Below, piece by piece: positions 36,272 to 45,883 of a stretch of 64,000 bases of DNA. The stretch is taken from positions 2,062,684-2,126,683 of the forward strand of contig NZ_KZ119600.1 of the NCBI RefSeq assembly GCF_002153425.1, in the 5' to 3' direction. The notes beneath the pieces are model-generated. The model had not been told where the DNA came from. It did no database searches and saw nothing but the letters and a program-made list of their open reading frames with translations. Position numbers and translations under genes: made by a program. Positions within the stretch are counted from its first letter, which is position 1. Each line of letters opens with the position of its first letter. Origin of the DNA: Litchfieldia alkalitelluris (GTDB lineage Bacteria > Bacillota > Bacilli > Bacillales > Salisediminibacteriaceae).

Positions 36272-37348
36272 TTGAGAATAAAGCCATCGATGGAGGGGTT
36301 AGTTGCTTATCAGCCAGGAAAACCAATTGAAGAGGTTAAAGAAGAACTTGGATTAAAGGAAGTAATCAAGTTGGCTTCCAATGAGAACCCTTATGGTTGT
36401 TCTAATAAGGTAATAAAAACTATTCAGGAGTCACTCTTTGATTTAGCTATTTATCCTGATGGGTATGCTAGAAATCTTAGGCAAAAGGTTGCTGATAACA
36501 TCGGCGTAAAGGAAACGCAGTTATTATTTGGTAATGGATCTGATGATGTTATTTTAATCTTATGTCGTTCCCTTTTATCTCCTGGGGATAATATAGTGAC
36601 TGCTACCCCTACATTTTCACAATATAAGCATAATGCAGTAATTGAAGGTGCTGATGTAAAAGAAGTTCCACTTGTGAATGGGGTACATGATTTAAATGCA
36701 ATGGTGGACGCAATTGATGCAAAAACAAAAATGGTTTTTGTTTGTAATCCAAATAACCCTACAGGAACATATAACCGAGAAAAGGAATTTAAGGACTTTA
36801 TGAAGCAAGTGCCAGATAATGTATTGGTTATCTCAGACGAAGCTTACCATGAATACGTAGAAGCATCTGACTATCCTGACACTGTGCCAATGCTTGGGAA
36901 TTATCGTAATTTACTCATCTTAAGGACTTTTTCGAAAGCTTACGGTTTAGCTTCATTAAGGGTTGGATTCGGTATTGGAAGTGAAGATCTGATTCAAGCC
37001 GTTGATCCAGGTAGAGAGCCGTTTAATACGAATACTTTAGGGCAGAGAGCAGCCTATGAAGCGCTTGGTGATCAAGTATTTATCAAGGAGTGTTTCATAA
37101 AAAATAGGGAGGAAATGAAGCGGTTTGAGGAATTCTGTGAACGAAAAGGTTATGATTATTATCCTTCACAGACCAACTTCATTTTAATAGATTTTAAGAA
37201 GCCAGGCTCTGAGGTGTTTCAATACTTATTAGAAAACGGATTTATAACAAGAAATGGGGAAGCGCTAGGTTTTCCTACATCCGTCCGTATTACATTAGGG
37301 ACAAAAGAGCAAAATACCAAAATCATTGAGCTACTAAATAAGCTTTAA
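36272..37348 (+). CDS. hisC: Histidinol-phosphate / aromatic aminotransferase
   Basis: PLP-dependent transaminase for histidinol phosphate and, in Bacillus, for phenylalanine and tyrosine synthesis, which explains its place in the aromatic operon. 358 residues from TTG 36272, seven bases after GAGGAGAG; ATG 36266 lies one base from the [11 protein letters not shown] near residue 32, CNPNNPTGT near residue 157 and the PLP-lysine region [14 protein letters not shown] near residue 215 are intact. Confidence 0.94.
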   Translation: MRIKPSMEGLVAYQPGKPIEEVKEELGLKEVIKLASNENPYGCSNKVIKTIQESLFDLAIYPDGYARNLRQKVADNIGVKETQLLFGNGSDDVILILCRSLLSPGDNIVTATPTFSQYKHNAVIEGADVKEVPLVNGVHDLNAMVDAIDAKTKMVFVCNPNNPTGTYNREKEFKDFMKQVPDNVLVISDEAYHEYVEASDYPDTVPMLGNYRNLLILRTFSKAYGLASLRVGFGIGSEDLIQAVDPGREPFNTNTLGQRAAYEALGDQVFIKECFIKNREEMKRFEEFCERKGYDYYPSQTNFILIDFKKPGSEVFQYLLENGFITRNGEALGFPTSVRITLGTKEQNTKIIELLNKL

Positions 37349-37368
37349 TTTTCAGAGGGGGATGTTTT

Positions 37369-38472
37369 GTGGGGAAGCGCGTGTTAATAATTGGATTAGG
37401 ACTTATTGGCGGTTCACTAGCCTTAACAATTAAGAAAGAGCACCCAGATTGTGAGATTGTCGGATTTGATTTAGATGAAAAGGCAAGACAACTAGCATTA
37501 TCCCTCCAAGTAATAGATAGACAAACAGATGATTATAAAAAGGAAGTAGCTTCCGCCCATTTAATTGTTGTTGCAACTCCTGTCCAAAGTGCAGTTTCCA
37601 TTTTGTCAGAATTCCAGCACTTAACCTTTCAGGAAAATTGTATTGTAACGGATGTGGGGAGTACGAAAAAAACAATTGTGGATCAAGGAAGATTACTAGA
37701 GGCTGCTGGAGTTCATTTTATTGGGGGGCATCCAATGGCAGGCTCTCATAAGTCAGGTGTAACTGGTGCAAATGAAAGACTTTTTGAAAATGCCTATTAT
37801 TTACTAACTCCTTCAAAGGAAACGTCTGCATCAAAAGTGATCCAGCTTCAAAATTGGCTTAGGGGAACAGGGGCAAAATTTATTGAACTAAATCCAGATG
37901 AGCATGATCACTTTGTAGGTATGGTAAGCCACCTACCCCACATCATTGCGTCACTTCTCGTACACCAAACAGGGAAACTAGGACAAGAGTTCCCAGTCGT
38001 TTCCCAACTGGCAGCAGGAGGTTTTCGAGATATAACTAGAATTGCTTCTGCTTCTCCATCTATGTGGCGAGACATTTTATTAAATAATAAATCCACATTA
38101 CTGGAGATGCTGGCAGATTGGAACAGTGGGATGAAGCAAGTGGAAGAGATGCTTAAACAAGAAAATGGAGAAGCCATTTATGAATTTTTCCATGAAGCAA
38201 AATTATTAAGGGATGATCTACCTGTCGGCAAAAAAGGCGCACTCATGCCATTTAATGACCTGTATGTAGATGTTCCAGACCACCCAGGGGTTATCTCAGA
38301 TGTTACTGGTATACTTGCCAACGAGAATATCAGCATTACCAATATACAAATCCTTGAAACTAGGGAGGATATAATGGGGGTACTTCGTCTTACATTTAGG
38401 TCAAAAGAGGATTTAACTATTGGTAAAGGTGTGTTAGAAGATCATATGTACGATACATACGTAACACCATAG
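37369..38472 (+). CDS. tyrA: Prephenate dehydrogenase with ACT domain
   Basis: Oxidative decarboxylation of prephenate to 4-hydroxyphenylpyruvate. 367 residues, GTG start. Rossmann motif [10 protein letters not shown] near residue 8, [10 protein letters not shown] near residue 124 with the catalytic histidine and a C-terminal ACT domain (about 297-367, [17 protein letters not shown]) that probably mediates feedback by tyrosine. Confidence 0.95.
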   Translation: MGKRVLIIGLGLIGGSLALTIKKEHPDCEIVGFDLDEKARQLALSLQVIDRQTDDYKKEVASAHLIVVATPVQSAVSILSEFQHLTFQENCIVTDVGSTKKTIVDQGRLLEAAGVHFIGGHPMAGSHKSGVTGANERLFENAYYLLTPSKETSASKVIQLQNWLRGTGAKFIELNPDEHDHFVGMVSHLPHIIASLLVHQTGKLGQEFPVVSQLAAGGFRDITRIASASPSMWRDILLNNKSTLLEMLADWNSGMKQVEEMLKQENGEAIYEFFHEAKLLRDDLPVGKKGALMPFNDLYVDVPDHPGVISDVTGILANENISITNIQILETREDIMGVLRLTFRSKEDLTIGKGVLEDHMYDTYVTP

Positions 38473-38485
38473 GAGTGAATGTATA

Positions 38486-39772
38486 TTGGATAAACAAATT
38501 ACACCAAATATGAATGGTCTAAAAGGTAGCATAAAAGTACCAGGTGATAAATCCATTTCTCACCGTGCAGTCATGTTTGGAGCCATCGCAAATGGGACTA
38601 CAGAAATAACAGGGTTTTTACAAGGTGAAGATTGTCTTAGTACTGTTGCGTGTATGAAGGAGTTGGGTGTATTCATCCGTGAGGAAGGGGAAAAGATGGT
38701 TATAGAGTCTAATGGCATAGATGGATTAAAAGAGCCTAGAAGAGTTCTTGATGTTGGAAACTCAGGAACGACTATTCGTCTATTATCTGGTATTCTTGCA
38801 AGCTTACCATTTTCATCTGTCTTAGTTGGCGATGATTCTATTGCGAAACGTCCGATGGCTAGAGTAACTGGCCCTTTAAAAATGATGAATGCCTTTATTG
38901 ATGGAAGGGAAAATGGGCAGTTTACACCACTTTTTATTAGAGGTGGAAACTTAAAGAGAGTTCATTATATTTCCCCAGTTGCCAGTGCTCAAGTGAAATC
39001 TTCTATTTTACTTGCTGGGCTAGGAGCCAAAGGGAAAACAAAAGTGACAGAGCCTTATCGCTCTAGGGACCATACGGAAAGAATGCTACAATCATTTGGC
39101 GTTAAAGTAACTGTCGATGAGGATTCAGTTACAATAGAAGGTGGACAACAACTGCAAGGAACAAAGGTTCAAGTTCCTGGAGATATATCTTCTGCAGCTT
39201 TCCTTCTAGTAGCTGGTGCACTTGTGAACAATAGTGCAATTTCCCTAATTGATGTAGGAATCAATCCGACTAGAACAGGAATTTTAGACGTATTGAAGGA
39301 AATGGGCGCAGAGTTAACCATTACTAATGAGAAAAACTTTGGTAAAGAGCCTGTTGGTACTTTAAATATTAAGACAAGCGAATTAAGAGGAATTACTATT
39401 GGTGGTGAAATTATTCCAAGACTAATAGATGAGATCCCTGCCATAGCAGTCTTAGCAACACAAGCAAAAGGAACTACTATTATAAAAGACGCAGAAGAAC
39501 TTAAAGTAAAGGAAACCAATAGAATTGATACAATGGTTAATCAGTTAAAGGAACTTGGTGCCAATATAGAGGCTACTGATGATGGTATGAAAATAATTGG
39601 TCCAACGCCTCTAAGGGGTGGGCAGTTAGTAGATAGCTTTGGTGATCATCGCATTGGTATGTCAATGGCATTATGTGGATTAATCGCAGATAAACCTATT
39701 ACGGTTAAGAATACTGAATCCATCTCTATTTCATATCCAAGTTTCTTTTCAGACTTAAATGACTTAACATAA
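38486..39772 (+). CDS. aroA: EPSP synthase (3-phosphoshikimate 1-carboxyvinyltransferase)
   Basis: Sixth shikimate step; called aroE in B. subtilis. 428 residues, TTG start after [29 protein letters not shown] near residue 17, [13 protein letters not shown] (phosphoenolpyruvate site) near residue 92, and the [22 protein letters not shown]-terminal motif. Last gene of the supraoperon. Product is the substrate of aroC at the other end. Confidence 0.96.
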   Translation: MDKQITPNMNGLKGSIKVPGDKSISHRAVMFGAIANGTTEITGFLQGEDCLSTVACMKELGVFIREEGEKMVIESNGIDGLKEPRRVLDVGNSGTTIRLLSGILASLPFSSVLVGDDSIAKRPMARVTGPLKMMNAFIDGRENGQFTPLFIRGGNLKRVHYISPVASAQVKSSILLAGLGAKGKTKVTEPYRSRDHTERMLQSFGVKVTVDEDSVTIEGGQQLQGTKVQVPGDISSAAFLLVAGALVNNSAISLIDVGINPTRTGILDVLKEMGAELTITNEKNFGKEPVGTLNIKTSELRGITIGGEIIPRLIDEIPAIAVLATQAKGTTIIKDAEELKVKETNRIDTMVNQLKELGANIEATDDGMKIIGPTPLRGGQLVDSFGDHRIGMSMALCGLIADKPITVKNTESISISYPSFFSDLNDLT

Positions 39773-39780
39773 AAAGTCAC

Positions 39781-39808
39781 CCTCTCTCATATTTTTAAAT
39801 GAGGGAGG
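39781..39808 (+). other. Hairpin covering the RBS of the gene at 39819
   Basis: CCTCTCTCAT (39781-39790) pairs with ATGAGGGAGG (39799-39808) with one G-U pair; loop ATTTTTAA. The 3' arm is the first part of the GGGAGGAGGGG Shine-Dalgarno region. No T run follows, so it would act on translation rather than termination. Confidence 0.6.
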
Positions 39809-39818
39809 AGGGGTGTCG

Positions 39819-40718
39819 TTGAAGTATATATTGAACCTTTCACAAGATAATTCAGACAGAGCGCTCTGGGTTGAAGAAGGTAGAATCAGATATTCCGATT
39901 TACCAATTGAACGATCTGGGTTGATGCAATTGAATACAGAAAAATTTAAAGTATCGCCAGGGCATATCACTTTAGATGAGAATATTGGTAAGAAGTATAA
40001 TGAGGGTTATGGAGATTCTTATGTAAAGCAGCTGCTATTATACGGTTTTACATCGTTTATTCATCTTATTGATATTGAATACGAGAGTGAATGTATTGAT
40101 AAGCTAAATTGGGCACGTGATTCATTAAGAAAATGTCCTTTAGATTATATTCATGCTGTGAGAGTTCCATTAGAGAGATTGACAGATTCTTGGATCAGAA
40201 CGTTAAAACAGTATTCTGTTCCTGTTTTATTCCTATCAGTTGACTCCATTAAGACCCTTAAGGATACCCCTTGGCAAAGATTATTTGAAGCTATGTTCCC
40301 AATGAGAATGCTTTGTATATGTGAACCCTCTCCACATGTCACTGAAAAACAAAAAGTGGCGATTGAAGGGAAATGGGAGAAGATTATCCGTAAATATAGA
40401 ATTAACTCTTATCTAGGCTTCCCAGAACCAGGTGAACGGCTATCCTTATTTTTAACAATGAGAATTGGGTTATTCCCTAGCAAAGGATCACTAGTTATGG
40501 GAAGTGACGCAGATTATTTAATGTATGGTACTTTCCATGAAAATGAATTACCACTTCAAGTTCCAGATATAATTGTGCTTAAATCCCGTGTAGTTAAAAT
40601 AGCTGGGAAGTGGGATTTAGAAGGAATAAAAGGAGAAGAATTGACCTCCCTTGTTCCAGAAAAATTTTTGCCAATTGAGGATATTCATCGCTATACAGAT
40701 GAAGCAGGTACACTGTGA
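39819..40718 (+). CDS. Amidohydrolase-like protein lacking the metal-binding motif
   Basis: 299 residues from TTG 39819, seven bases after GGAGG; GTG 39813 almost touches the RBS. The N-terminal beta-strand region (GRIRYSDLP), the segment SPGHITLDENIG at 46-57 and the C-terminal RIGLFPSKGSLVMGSDADYLMYG (about 215-237) match the composite domain layout of dihydroorotase/dihydropyrimidinase-type amidohydrolases, where the middle segment normally reads PGxIDxHxH. Both histidines of HxH are missing here. No signal peptide. Function unknown; catalysis by the usual mechanism is unlikely. Not in the B. subtilis order. Terminator overlaps its stop. Confidence 0.7.
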   Translation: MKYILNLSQDNSDRALWVEEGRIRYSDLPIERSGLMQLNTEKFKVSPGHITLDENIGKKYNEGYGDSYVKQLLLYGFTSFIHLIDIEYESECIDKLNWARDSLRKCPLDYIHAVRVPLERLTDSWIRTLKQYSVPVLFLSVDSIKTLKDTPWQRLFEAMFPMRMLCICEPSPHVTEKQKVAIEGKWEKIIRKYRINSYLGFPEPGERLSLFLTMRIGLFPSKGSLVMGSDADYLMYGTFHENELPLQVPDIIVLKSRVVKIAGKWDLEGIKGEELTSLVPEKFLPIEDIHRYTDEAGTL

Positions 40719-40744
40719 GTCAACTTTGGTTGACTCCTTTTTTT
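40717..40744 (+). terminator. Intrinsic terminator overlapping the stop of the amidohydrolase-like gene
   Basis: Perfect stem GAGTCAAC (40717-40724) with GTTGACTC (40729-40736), TTTG loop, then CTTTTTTT. Confidence 0.9.
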
Positions 40745-40788
40745 GATTCGTTAAAATGATAGAGAGAAGAAAAAAAGGATGGGATAGG

Positions 40789-42057
40789 ATGAATGATCAG
40801 TTAAAAGAAGCAATCATCATGATTGAAAATGGTCAACATGAAAAAGCACTAAAAAAAATCGAGCAATTAGCTATATCAGAAGACGATGAAACGAAAAGAA
40901 CAATTGCTGAACTTTATTACGAACTAGGCCTATTAGATCGTGCTTTACCTATAGTGGAGGAATTAATGTTCCGTTATCCAGACCATGGAGAGCTATTTGC
41001 TTTTGCGGCAGAATGCTATAGTGAGCTTGGTAAAGAAGAAGAAGCTATTGATATGTTAACTGAAATTAGTGATTCAGACCCTTCTTATAGTCAAGCACAA
41101 ATGCTACTTGCAGATATATATCAGAATCAAGGGTTAGATGAAGTCGCAGAGCAAAAACTACTCCAAGCGGTGAAATATAGTCCTGAAGAGCCAATCATTC
41201 AATATGGGTTAGGTGAGTTTTATTTAAGCAGAGGGGATTATAGTAAGTCGATACCTTATTTCAAGAAAATCATCCATTCGAACAAGTTTTCTTATGAAGG
41301 GTTAAACCCAGAGGTTAGACTAGCTGAGGCATATAGTGCAACGGGACAGTTTGAAGAAGCATTAGAGTACTATGATAGGGGTGTAAAGAAAAACGACGAT
41401 CCAGAAGCTTTATTCGGTTATGGCTACACTGCTCTTCAATTAGAAGAATATGAAACAGCTATTAAACAGTTTAGCAAGCTAAAGGAGATTGATCCGAACT
41501 ACACAACCCTTTTTCCGTACTTAGGTAAGGCATTTCGGGCTGAAAATAGATTGGACGAAGCAATAGACATTTTATCTGAGGGTCTTTTAAAAGATGAGTA
41601 TAACGAAGAACTATATTTAGAGATGGCTAAAGTTCAGTTTCACAAAGGGAATGCAAACGAAGGGAAAGGATATTTAGAGAAAGTAATAGCCATTAACCCA
41701 TCTAATACATCAGCAGTAAAAGAGCTTCTTTTATACTTTCATGAATCAGAACACTACGACGAGTCACTAGAATTATTGTCATTTTTAGCCGACTATAAAG
41801 AGTACGACCCTGTTTTTGAAAGGTTTAAAGGGAAGGCCTTATATGAAACGGATGATCTGAATGGTGCTGTTGAAGCGTATAAAGAAGCGATTAAAGGTGT
41901 GGAAGATGATGAAGAACTCCTAGAAGAAGCAGCGTTTGCATTCATAGAATATGGGGAAAAAGAACAAGGAATTCTCTTATTGGAAAAGCTTTTGCAATTA
42001 CAACCTGACCGATATGACATTGAAGAACGGCTTTATGGATTAAAAGGAGGGAAATAA
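40789..42057 (+). CDS. ypiA: Tetratricopeptide-repeat protein YpiA
   Basis: 422 residues made almost entirely of TPR helices (for example YYELGLLDRALPIVEELMFRYPD, YGLGEFYLSRGDYSKSIPYFKKI), predicted cytosolic scaffold. Start ATG 40789 with AAAGGATGGGA upstream; an ATG at 40756 in frame has no RBS. Length matches B. subtilis YpiA, also downstream of aroE. Precise role unknown. Confidence 0.88.
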   Translation: MNDQLKEAIIMIENGQHEKALKKIEQLAISEDDETKRTIAELYYELGLLDRALPIVEELMFRYPDHGELFAFAAECYSELGKEEEAIDMLTEISDSDPSYSQAQMLLADIYQNQGLDEVAEQKLLQAVKYSPEEPIIQYGLGEFYLSRGDYSKSIPYFKKIIHSNKFSYEGLNPEVRLAEAYSATGQFEEALEYYDRGVKKNDDPEALFGYGYTALQLEEYETAIKQFSKLKEIDPNYTTLFPYLGKAFRAENRLDEAIDILSEGLLKDEYNEELYLEMAKVQFHKGNANEGKGYLEKVIAINPSNTSAVKELLLYFHESEHYDESLELLSFLADYKEYDPVFERFKGKALYETDDLNGAVEAYKEAIKGVEDDEELLEEAAFAFIEYGEKEQGILLLEKLLQLQPDRYDIEERLYGLKGGK

Positions 42058-42130
42058 CTCTACGTTTATACTAATAGACTAGGATTAACCTTCACATACT
42101 AGGGGAAATGAATGATGTGGGGGTATTTTA

Positions 42131-43192
42131 ATGAATCTAGTTCAAGTATTATTGTCCCAGCCGCAATCAGAGTTAATAAAGCGTGTAAAAAGCTTAGGAC
42201 TTACGTGTAACGCACATTCAAGGCAAGAGTTAACAGAAGAATTAACAAAGGCCCTCCTTCATAAGGAAACGACCTTAGGGCAGTGGAATGCTTTACATGA
42301 AGAAGAGCAAAACTTATTACTTCAAATGAGTTTTTCTATCAACGTATTTTATCCTTTGGACGAGCTTTATGGTCGTCTTAAGAAATCTCAACGAAGTAAT
42401 TTACCAACACAGCTACAAAAGTTAAAGGAAAAGGGCTGGATATTTGAGGATAATAACAACAATTATATTGTTCCTAAAGAATTGAAGGACTGGGTAGTCC
42501 ACAATTTTATAGAAAAGTTGCGTCAGTATAGTATTTTTATGCCTGATGACAAAACTAACGATTTTAATTTCATTAATGATCTGTTTGTCTTTATGGATTA
42601 TGTAGAGGAAACTAAAATCCGTCTAACTAGAAACGGTACTATATATCGAAAACAGCTTATGAATATTTTATCTCAGCTCTCGAGGGTAGAAGAGATTCCA
42701 AATGAACAATGGAGATTTGGTTATGGTAGACACTATCATTGTTATCCAGATAATTTTTCATTATTATATGATTTTTGTTTTGGACAGAATTGGTTAAAGG
42801 AAGAGACAGAACTCTTAATTACACCTCGTTGGGAAAAGGGGCAAGAGCTTTCAGTAAAAGAAATTTTAGACCGGGTTTTCCGTTCCTATGTTCAATTATA
42901 TAAACGGGCAATTCCTCAGCTACCTTTCATTATTGAAGTATTGAATTCCGTGTTAACCCGTGAGAATGCTATAGAAGAAGGAGACTTAATTAACAGCTTA
43001 AAAGGGTTTGTAGATCCATATTATTACGATGAAGTAGAATCAATTATTAAAAATAGAATATTAAACATGCTTCACTATATCCATTTTCTAACGATTCAAG
43101 AGCTTGACGGTTGCAAATTTTATTATTTACATCCTAGGATTTCTAATGAAAAAGAAAATAATAAAAAATTCAAACAAGGATTGTTTTTTTAA
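42131..43192 (+). CDS. Uncharacterised protein with winged-helix-like N-terminal part
   Basis: 353 residues, GTGGGGG before ATG. The N-terminal 125 residues (helical, with LHEEEQNLLLQMSF then FYPLDELYGRLKK then LQKLKEKGWIFEDNNNNYIVPKELKDWV) look like a winged-helix module followed by a beta hairpin, recalling the helicase-associated XPB/Ssl2 N-terminal-type proteins; this is a weak resemblance. No membrane segment. Sits between ypiA and ypiB, which are adjacent in B. subtilis, so it is an insertion relative to that order. Function unknown. Confidence 0.75.
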   Translation: MNLVQVLLSQPQSELIKRVKSLGLTCNAHSRQELTEELTKALLHKETTLGQWNALHEEEQNLLLQMSFSINVFYPLDELYGRLKKSQRSNLPTQLQKLKEKGWIFEDNNNNYIVPKELKDWVVHNFIEKLRQYSIFMPDDKTNDFNFINDLFVFMDYVEETKIRLTRNGTIYRKQLMNILSQLSRVEEIPNEQWRFGYGRHYHCYPDNFSLLYDFCFGQNWLKEETELLITPRWEKGQELSVKEILDRVFRSYVQLYKRAIPQLPFIIEVLNSVLTRENAIEEGDLINSLKGFVDPYYYDEVESIIKNRILNMLHYIHFLTIQELDGCKFYYLHPRISNEKENNKKFKQGLFF

Positions 43193-43317
43193 AGGATTTT
43201 TTTAATAGATGCCGAATATATTAAATAAAAGAGAGCATGAAAGTGTCGTCATAATCGAACAGCTTGGGAAATCTTCCTCATAATTTTTAAAATTTGAATC
43301 TAGAGGGAGGGATGTTG

Positions 43318-43863
43318 ATGAATAATCCTGTTCCGGTGTTGGAAAAACGTGACTTTCTAAAATGGTTTTTGGATCAGTATCAGCTGAAACGTAGGGAATG
43401 TGCGTGGTTGTTAAATTTTCTAATGAGTGATGATGATTTAATGGAGCGGGTTCACTTTGTGGAACAAGCTGACTATTGTCCGAAGGCGCTGTTAATTTCA
43501 GCCAATGATGTAGATAGTGTTCCCTTTGCATTTCACAAAAATCAACATGTTACGATGGATGCAGAGAAGTCCTTTCATGACATTCGCTTAAATCGTCATG
43601 AAGAAATATTCATCCAGTTAAACTTTAACAACAAACAGTCTACACCGCAATATATGGCGGTGCTGGAGGAGAATCCATACCTTCCCATTAACGAGGATGA
43701 AGCAAATGTTCAAAGCTTGCTTGCAGAAATGGTTTTAGAAGATTCCATTAGAACTTTTCGACTACAGCAGCTAGAGCTTGAGATTGACCAAGCTTTGTCC
43801 AGGGGAGACAAAGAGGCCTTTCATGAATTGGTAGAAAAATATAAGGATTTAGAAGCCCTATAA
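43318..43863 (+). CDS. ypiB: YpiB family protein (UPF0302)
   Basis: 181 residues from ATG 43318, six bases after GGAGGG; ATG 43312 and TTG 43315 are too close. The conserved core KRDFLKWFLDQYQLKRRECAW, MERVHFVEQADYCP and DAEKSFHDIRLNRHEE identifies the family. Cytosolic, function unknown; position next to ypiF and qcr is conserved. The terminator overlaps the 3' end. Confidence 0.92.
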   Translation: MNNPVPVLEKRDFLKWFLDQYQLKRRECAWLLNFLMSDDDLMERVHFVEQADYCPKALLISANDVDSVPFAFHKNQHVTMDAEKSFHDIRLNRHEEIFIQLNFNNKQSTPQYMAVLEENPYLPINEDEANVQSLLAEMVLEDSIRTFRLQQLELEIDQALSRGDKEAFHELVEKYKDLEAL

Positions 43864-43882
43864 ATTAGAGGGCTTTTCTTTT
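43853..43882 (+). terminator. Intrinsic terminator at the end of ypiB
   Basis: AAGCCCT (43853-43859) pairs with AGGGCTT (43869-43875), then TTCTTTT. The 5' arm is coding. Confidence 0.75.
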
Positions 43883-44055
43883 GGGGTAGAATTCCCCTTC
43901 CAAGTCATATAGAGTTTTGTTTCAAAATTTTGGATTATATTAAAAAAATAGACAACCATATCTATTAGGTTCAGAATAAAATTAAGTAATTTCCAACCAT
44001 GAATAAATTGCACCATGAGGCATGAAAAATTTATGTATAAGAATGAGGTATTTAT

Positions 44056-44532
44056 ATGAAATGGACAACAGAACAAATGGACATGTATTTAAAAGCAAAG
44101 GAATATGTCGATACAGCAATTATACCTCTCATCCCAGTTGACCTGCTAAACGATCCAAAAGGAAAAGTTTCAATGGGAGAGTTCACAACCGTAATAGTCG
44201 ATGAAATAGAAAGGCAATTTAGAGGGCGAGTTTTTCAAATTCCAGCATTTACATATGTAGTAGGTGAAAAAGAAGAAGAAAAGCTTCAAAGGTTGAAGGA
44301 TTGGGATAAGCACTTATTTAGTAATGGATTCAAGCACATCTTATACATTACTTCAGATAGTGAATGGAGAAAAGTAGAAAATGAGCTTCCTGATATGTTG
44401 ATTTGGATACCTTCCCTTTCGTTAGAAAGTATGGAAGATAAGTATGCTAAAGAAATTATTGACCAACAGATGAAACAACTACTTCCTTTAGTTACGAATA
44501 AATGGCAAGATGAACCAAAAGAGAGGTTATAA
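44056..44532 (+). CDS. ypiF: YpiF family protein (DUF2487)
   Basis: 158 residues, ATG after GAATGAGGT. Mixed alpha/beta sequence with WTTEQMDMYLKAKEYVDTA at the N-terminus and IWIPSLSLESM near the C-terminus, as in B. subtilis YpiF, which also precedes qcrA. No signal or membrane segment. Function unknown. Confidence 0.85.
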   Translation: MKWTTEQMDMYLKAKEYVDTAIIPLIPVDLLNDPKGKVSMGEFTTVIVDEIERQFRGRVFQIPAFTYVVGEKEEEKLQRLKDWDKHLFSNGFKHILYITSDSEWRKVENELPDMLIWIPSLSLESMEDKYAKEIIDQQMKQLLPLVTNKWQDEPKERL

Positions 44533-44567
44533 TTAAAAGTCATACATAAATGTAAGGTTTCAATTTG

Positions 44568-44597
44568 TTGACATTAACAGAAATATTGGGCTATCAT
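44568..44597 (+). promoter_or_regulatory. Candidate sigma-A promoter of qcrABC
   Basis: Consensus TTGACA (44568-44573), 18 bp, TATCAT (44592-44597), about 65 bases before the qcrA start. Confidence 0.6.
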
Positions 44598-44663
44598 GAG
44601 TATGTCTTAGTATCTAAATATTGTGTGTTGTTAAAGAGTACATAGATGTGAGGAGGGAAGGTC

Positions 44664-45161
44664 GTGAGCGAAAAAGAACACAAAGTATCAAGGCGTCAAT
44701 TTTTATCCTATTGCTTAATGGGAGTTGGTGGTTTCATGGCAGCAGCTGCTGTTACTCCTATGGCACGATTTGCATTAGATCCAGCATTGGAAGCAGGTGG
44801 GGAGTCTGATTATGTATCAGTTGCTTCTGTGGACGATCTAACTGAAGAACCAAAGCGTTTTGACTTTAAAGTTACAGTTGAGGACGCATGGTACGAATCA
44901 GAGCAATCTAGAACTGCATGGATTTATAGAGAAGGGAACGAAATTATTGCACTTTCTCCAGTTTGTACACACTTAGGTTGTACAGTAAACTGGGATGCAA
45001 ATGAAGATCACCCTAACCAATTCTATTGCCCATGTCACCACGGTCGATTTGAAAAGAGTGGGAAAAATATTGCTAATACGCCGCCGACAAGGCCGTTGGA
45101 CGTGTATGATATGGAAGTGCGAGATGGAACCGTTTATCTAGGAAGAACGATACAACGTTAA
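44664..45161 (+). CDS. qcrA: Menaquinol:cytochrome c reductase Rieske iron-sulfur subunit
   Basis: 2Fe-2S subunit of the b6c-type complex in the cytoplasmic membrane. 165 residues, GTG start after GAGGAGGGAAGG. Twin-arginine signal SRRQFL (residues 8-13) followed by a hydrophobic anchor suggests Tat export of the folded protein. Cluster ligands in CTHLGC and CPCHHGRF. First of three qcr genes. Confidence 0.96.
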   Translation: MSEKEHKVSRRQFLSYCLMGVGGFMAAAAVTPMARFALDPALEAGGESDYVSVASVDDLTEEPKRFDFKVTVEDAWYESEQSRTAWIYREGNEIIALSPVCTHLGCTVNWDANEDHPNQFYCPCHHGRFEKSGKNIANTPPTRPLDVYDMEVRDGTVYLGRTIQR

Positions 45162-45186
45162 GTCAGAGAAGAAGGGGGCGTAATTG

Positions 45187-45858
45187 ATGTTACAAAAAAT
45201 TTATGACTGGATTGATGAACGTTTAGATATCACTCCAATGTGGCGTGATATTGCTGATCACGAGGTTCCAGAACACGTGAATCCAGCACATCACTTTTCC
45301 GCATTTGTATATTGCTTTGGTGGACTTACGTTCTTTGTAACAGTCATTCAAATACTGTCTGGAATGTTTTTGACAATGTATTATGTGCCAGACATTATTC
45401 ATGCATATGAATCAGTTTATTTTTTACAAAATGAAGTAACGCACGGTGTCATTGTTCGCGGAATGCATCACTGGGGAGCGAGCTTGGTTATCGTCATGAT
45501 GTTTTTGCATACATTAAGGGTTTTCTTTACGGGTTCTTACAAAAAACCAAGAGAATTAAACTGGGTCGTTGGGGTACTCATTTTCTTTGTTATGCTTGGT
45601 TTAGGATTTACAGGATATTTACTTCCATGGGATATGAAGGCATACTTCGCTACAGTAGTAGGACTAGAAATTGCTGAATCTGCGCCAGTCATAGGTGGAT
45701 TTGCTAAAGCACTACTAGCAGGTGGGGAAATTATAGGTGCCCAAACATTAACGCGGTTCTTTGCGATTCATGTATTCTTTTTACCAGGTGCACTATTAGG
45801 TCTCCTTGGTGCTCACTTCTACATGATACGTAAACAAGGTATTTCTGGACCGTTGTAA
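45187..45858 (+). CDS. qcrB: Menaquinol:cytochrome c reductase cytochrome b subunit
   Basis: Four-helix cytochrome b6-type subunit carrying two b hemes; 223 residues from ATG 45187 (TTG 45184 alternative) after AAGGGGGCG. Heme-ligand histidines are in the regions RGMHHWGASLVI/MFLHTLRVFF and TRFFAIHVFFLPG. Nearly identical to B. subtilis QcrB. Confidence 0.96.
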   Translation: MLQKIYDWIDERLDITPMWRDIADHEVPEHVNPAHHFSAFVYCFGGLTFFVTVIQILSGMFLTMYYVPDIIHAYESVYFLQNEVTHGVIVRGMHHWGASLVIVMMFLHTLRVFFTGSYKKPRELNWVVGVLIFFVMLGLGFTGYLLPWDMKAYFATVVGLEIAESAPVIGGFAKALLAGGEIIGAQTLTRFFAIHVFFLPGALLGLLGAHFYMIRKQGISGPL

Positions 45859-45883
45859 AATGGAATGAAAAGGAGGGAAAGCT

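Noticed and set aside
44621-44809. 62-codon ORF overlapping qcrA in another frame
   Set aside because: Fully overlapped by the conserved Rieske gene, no RBS of its own.
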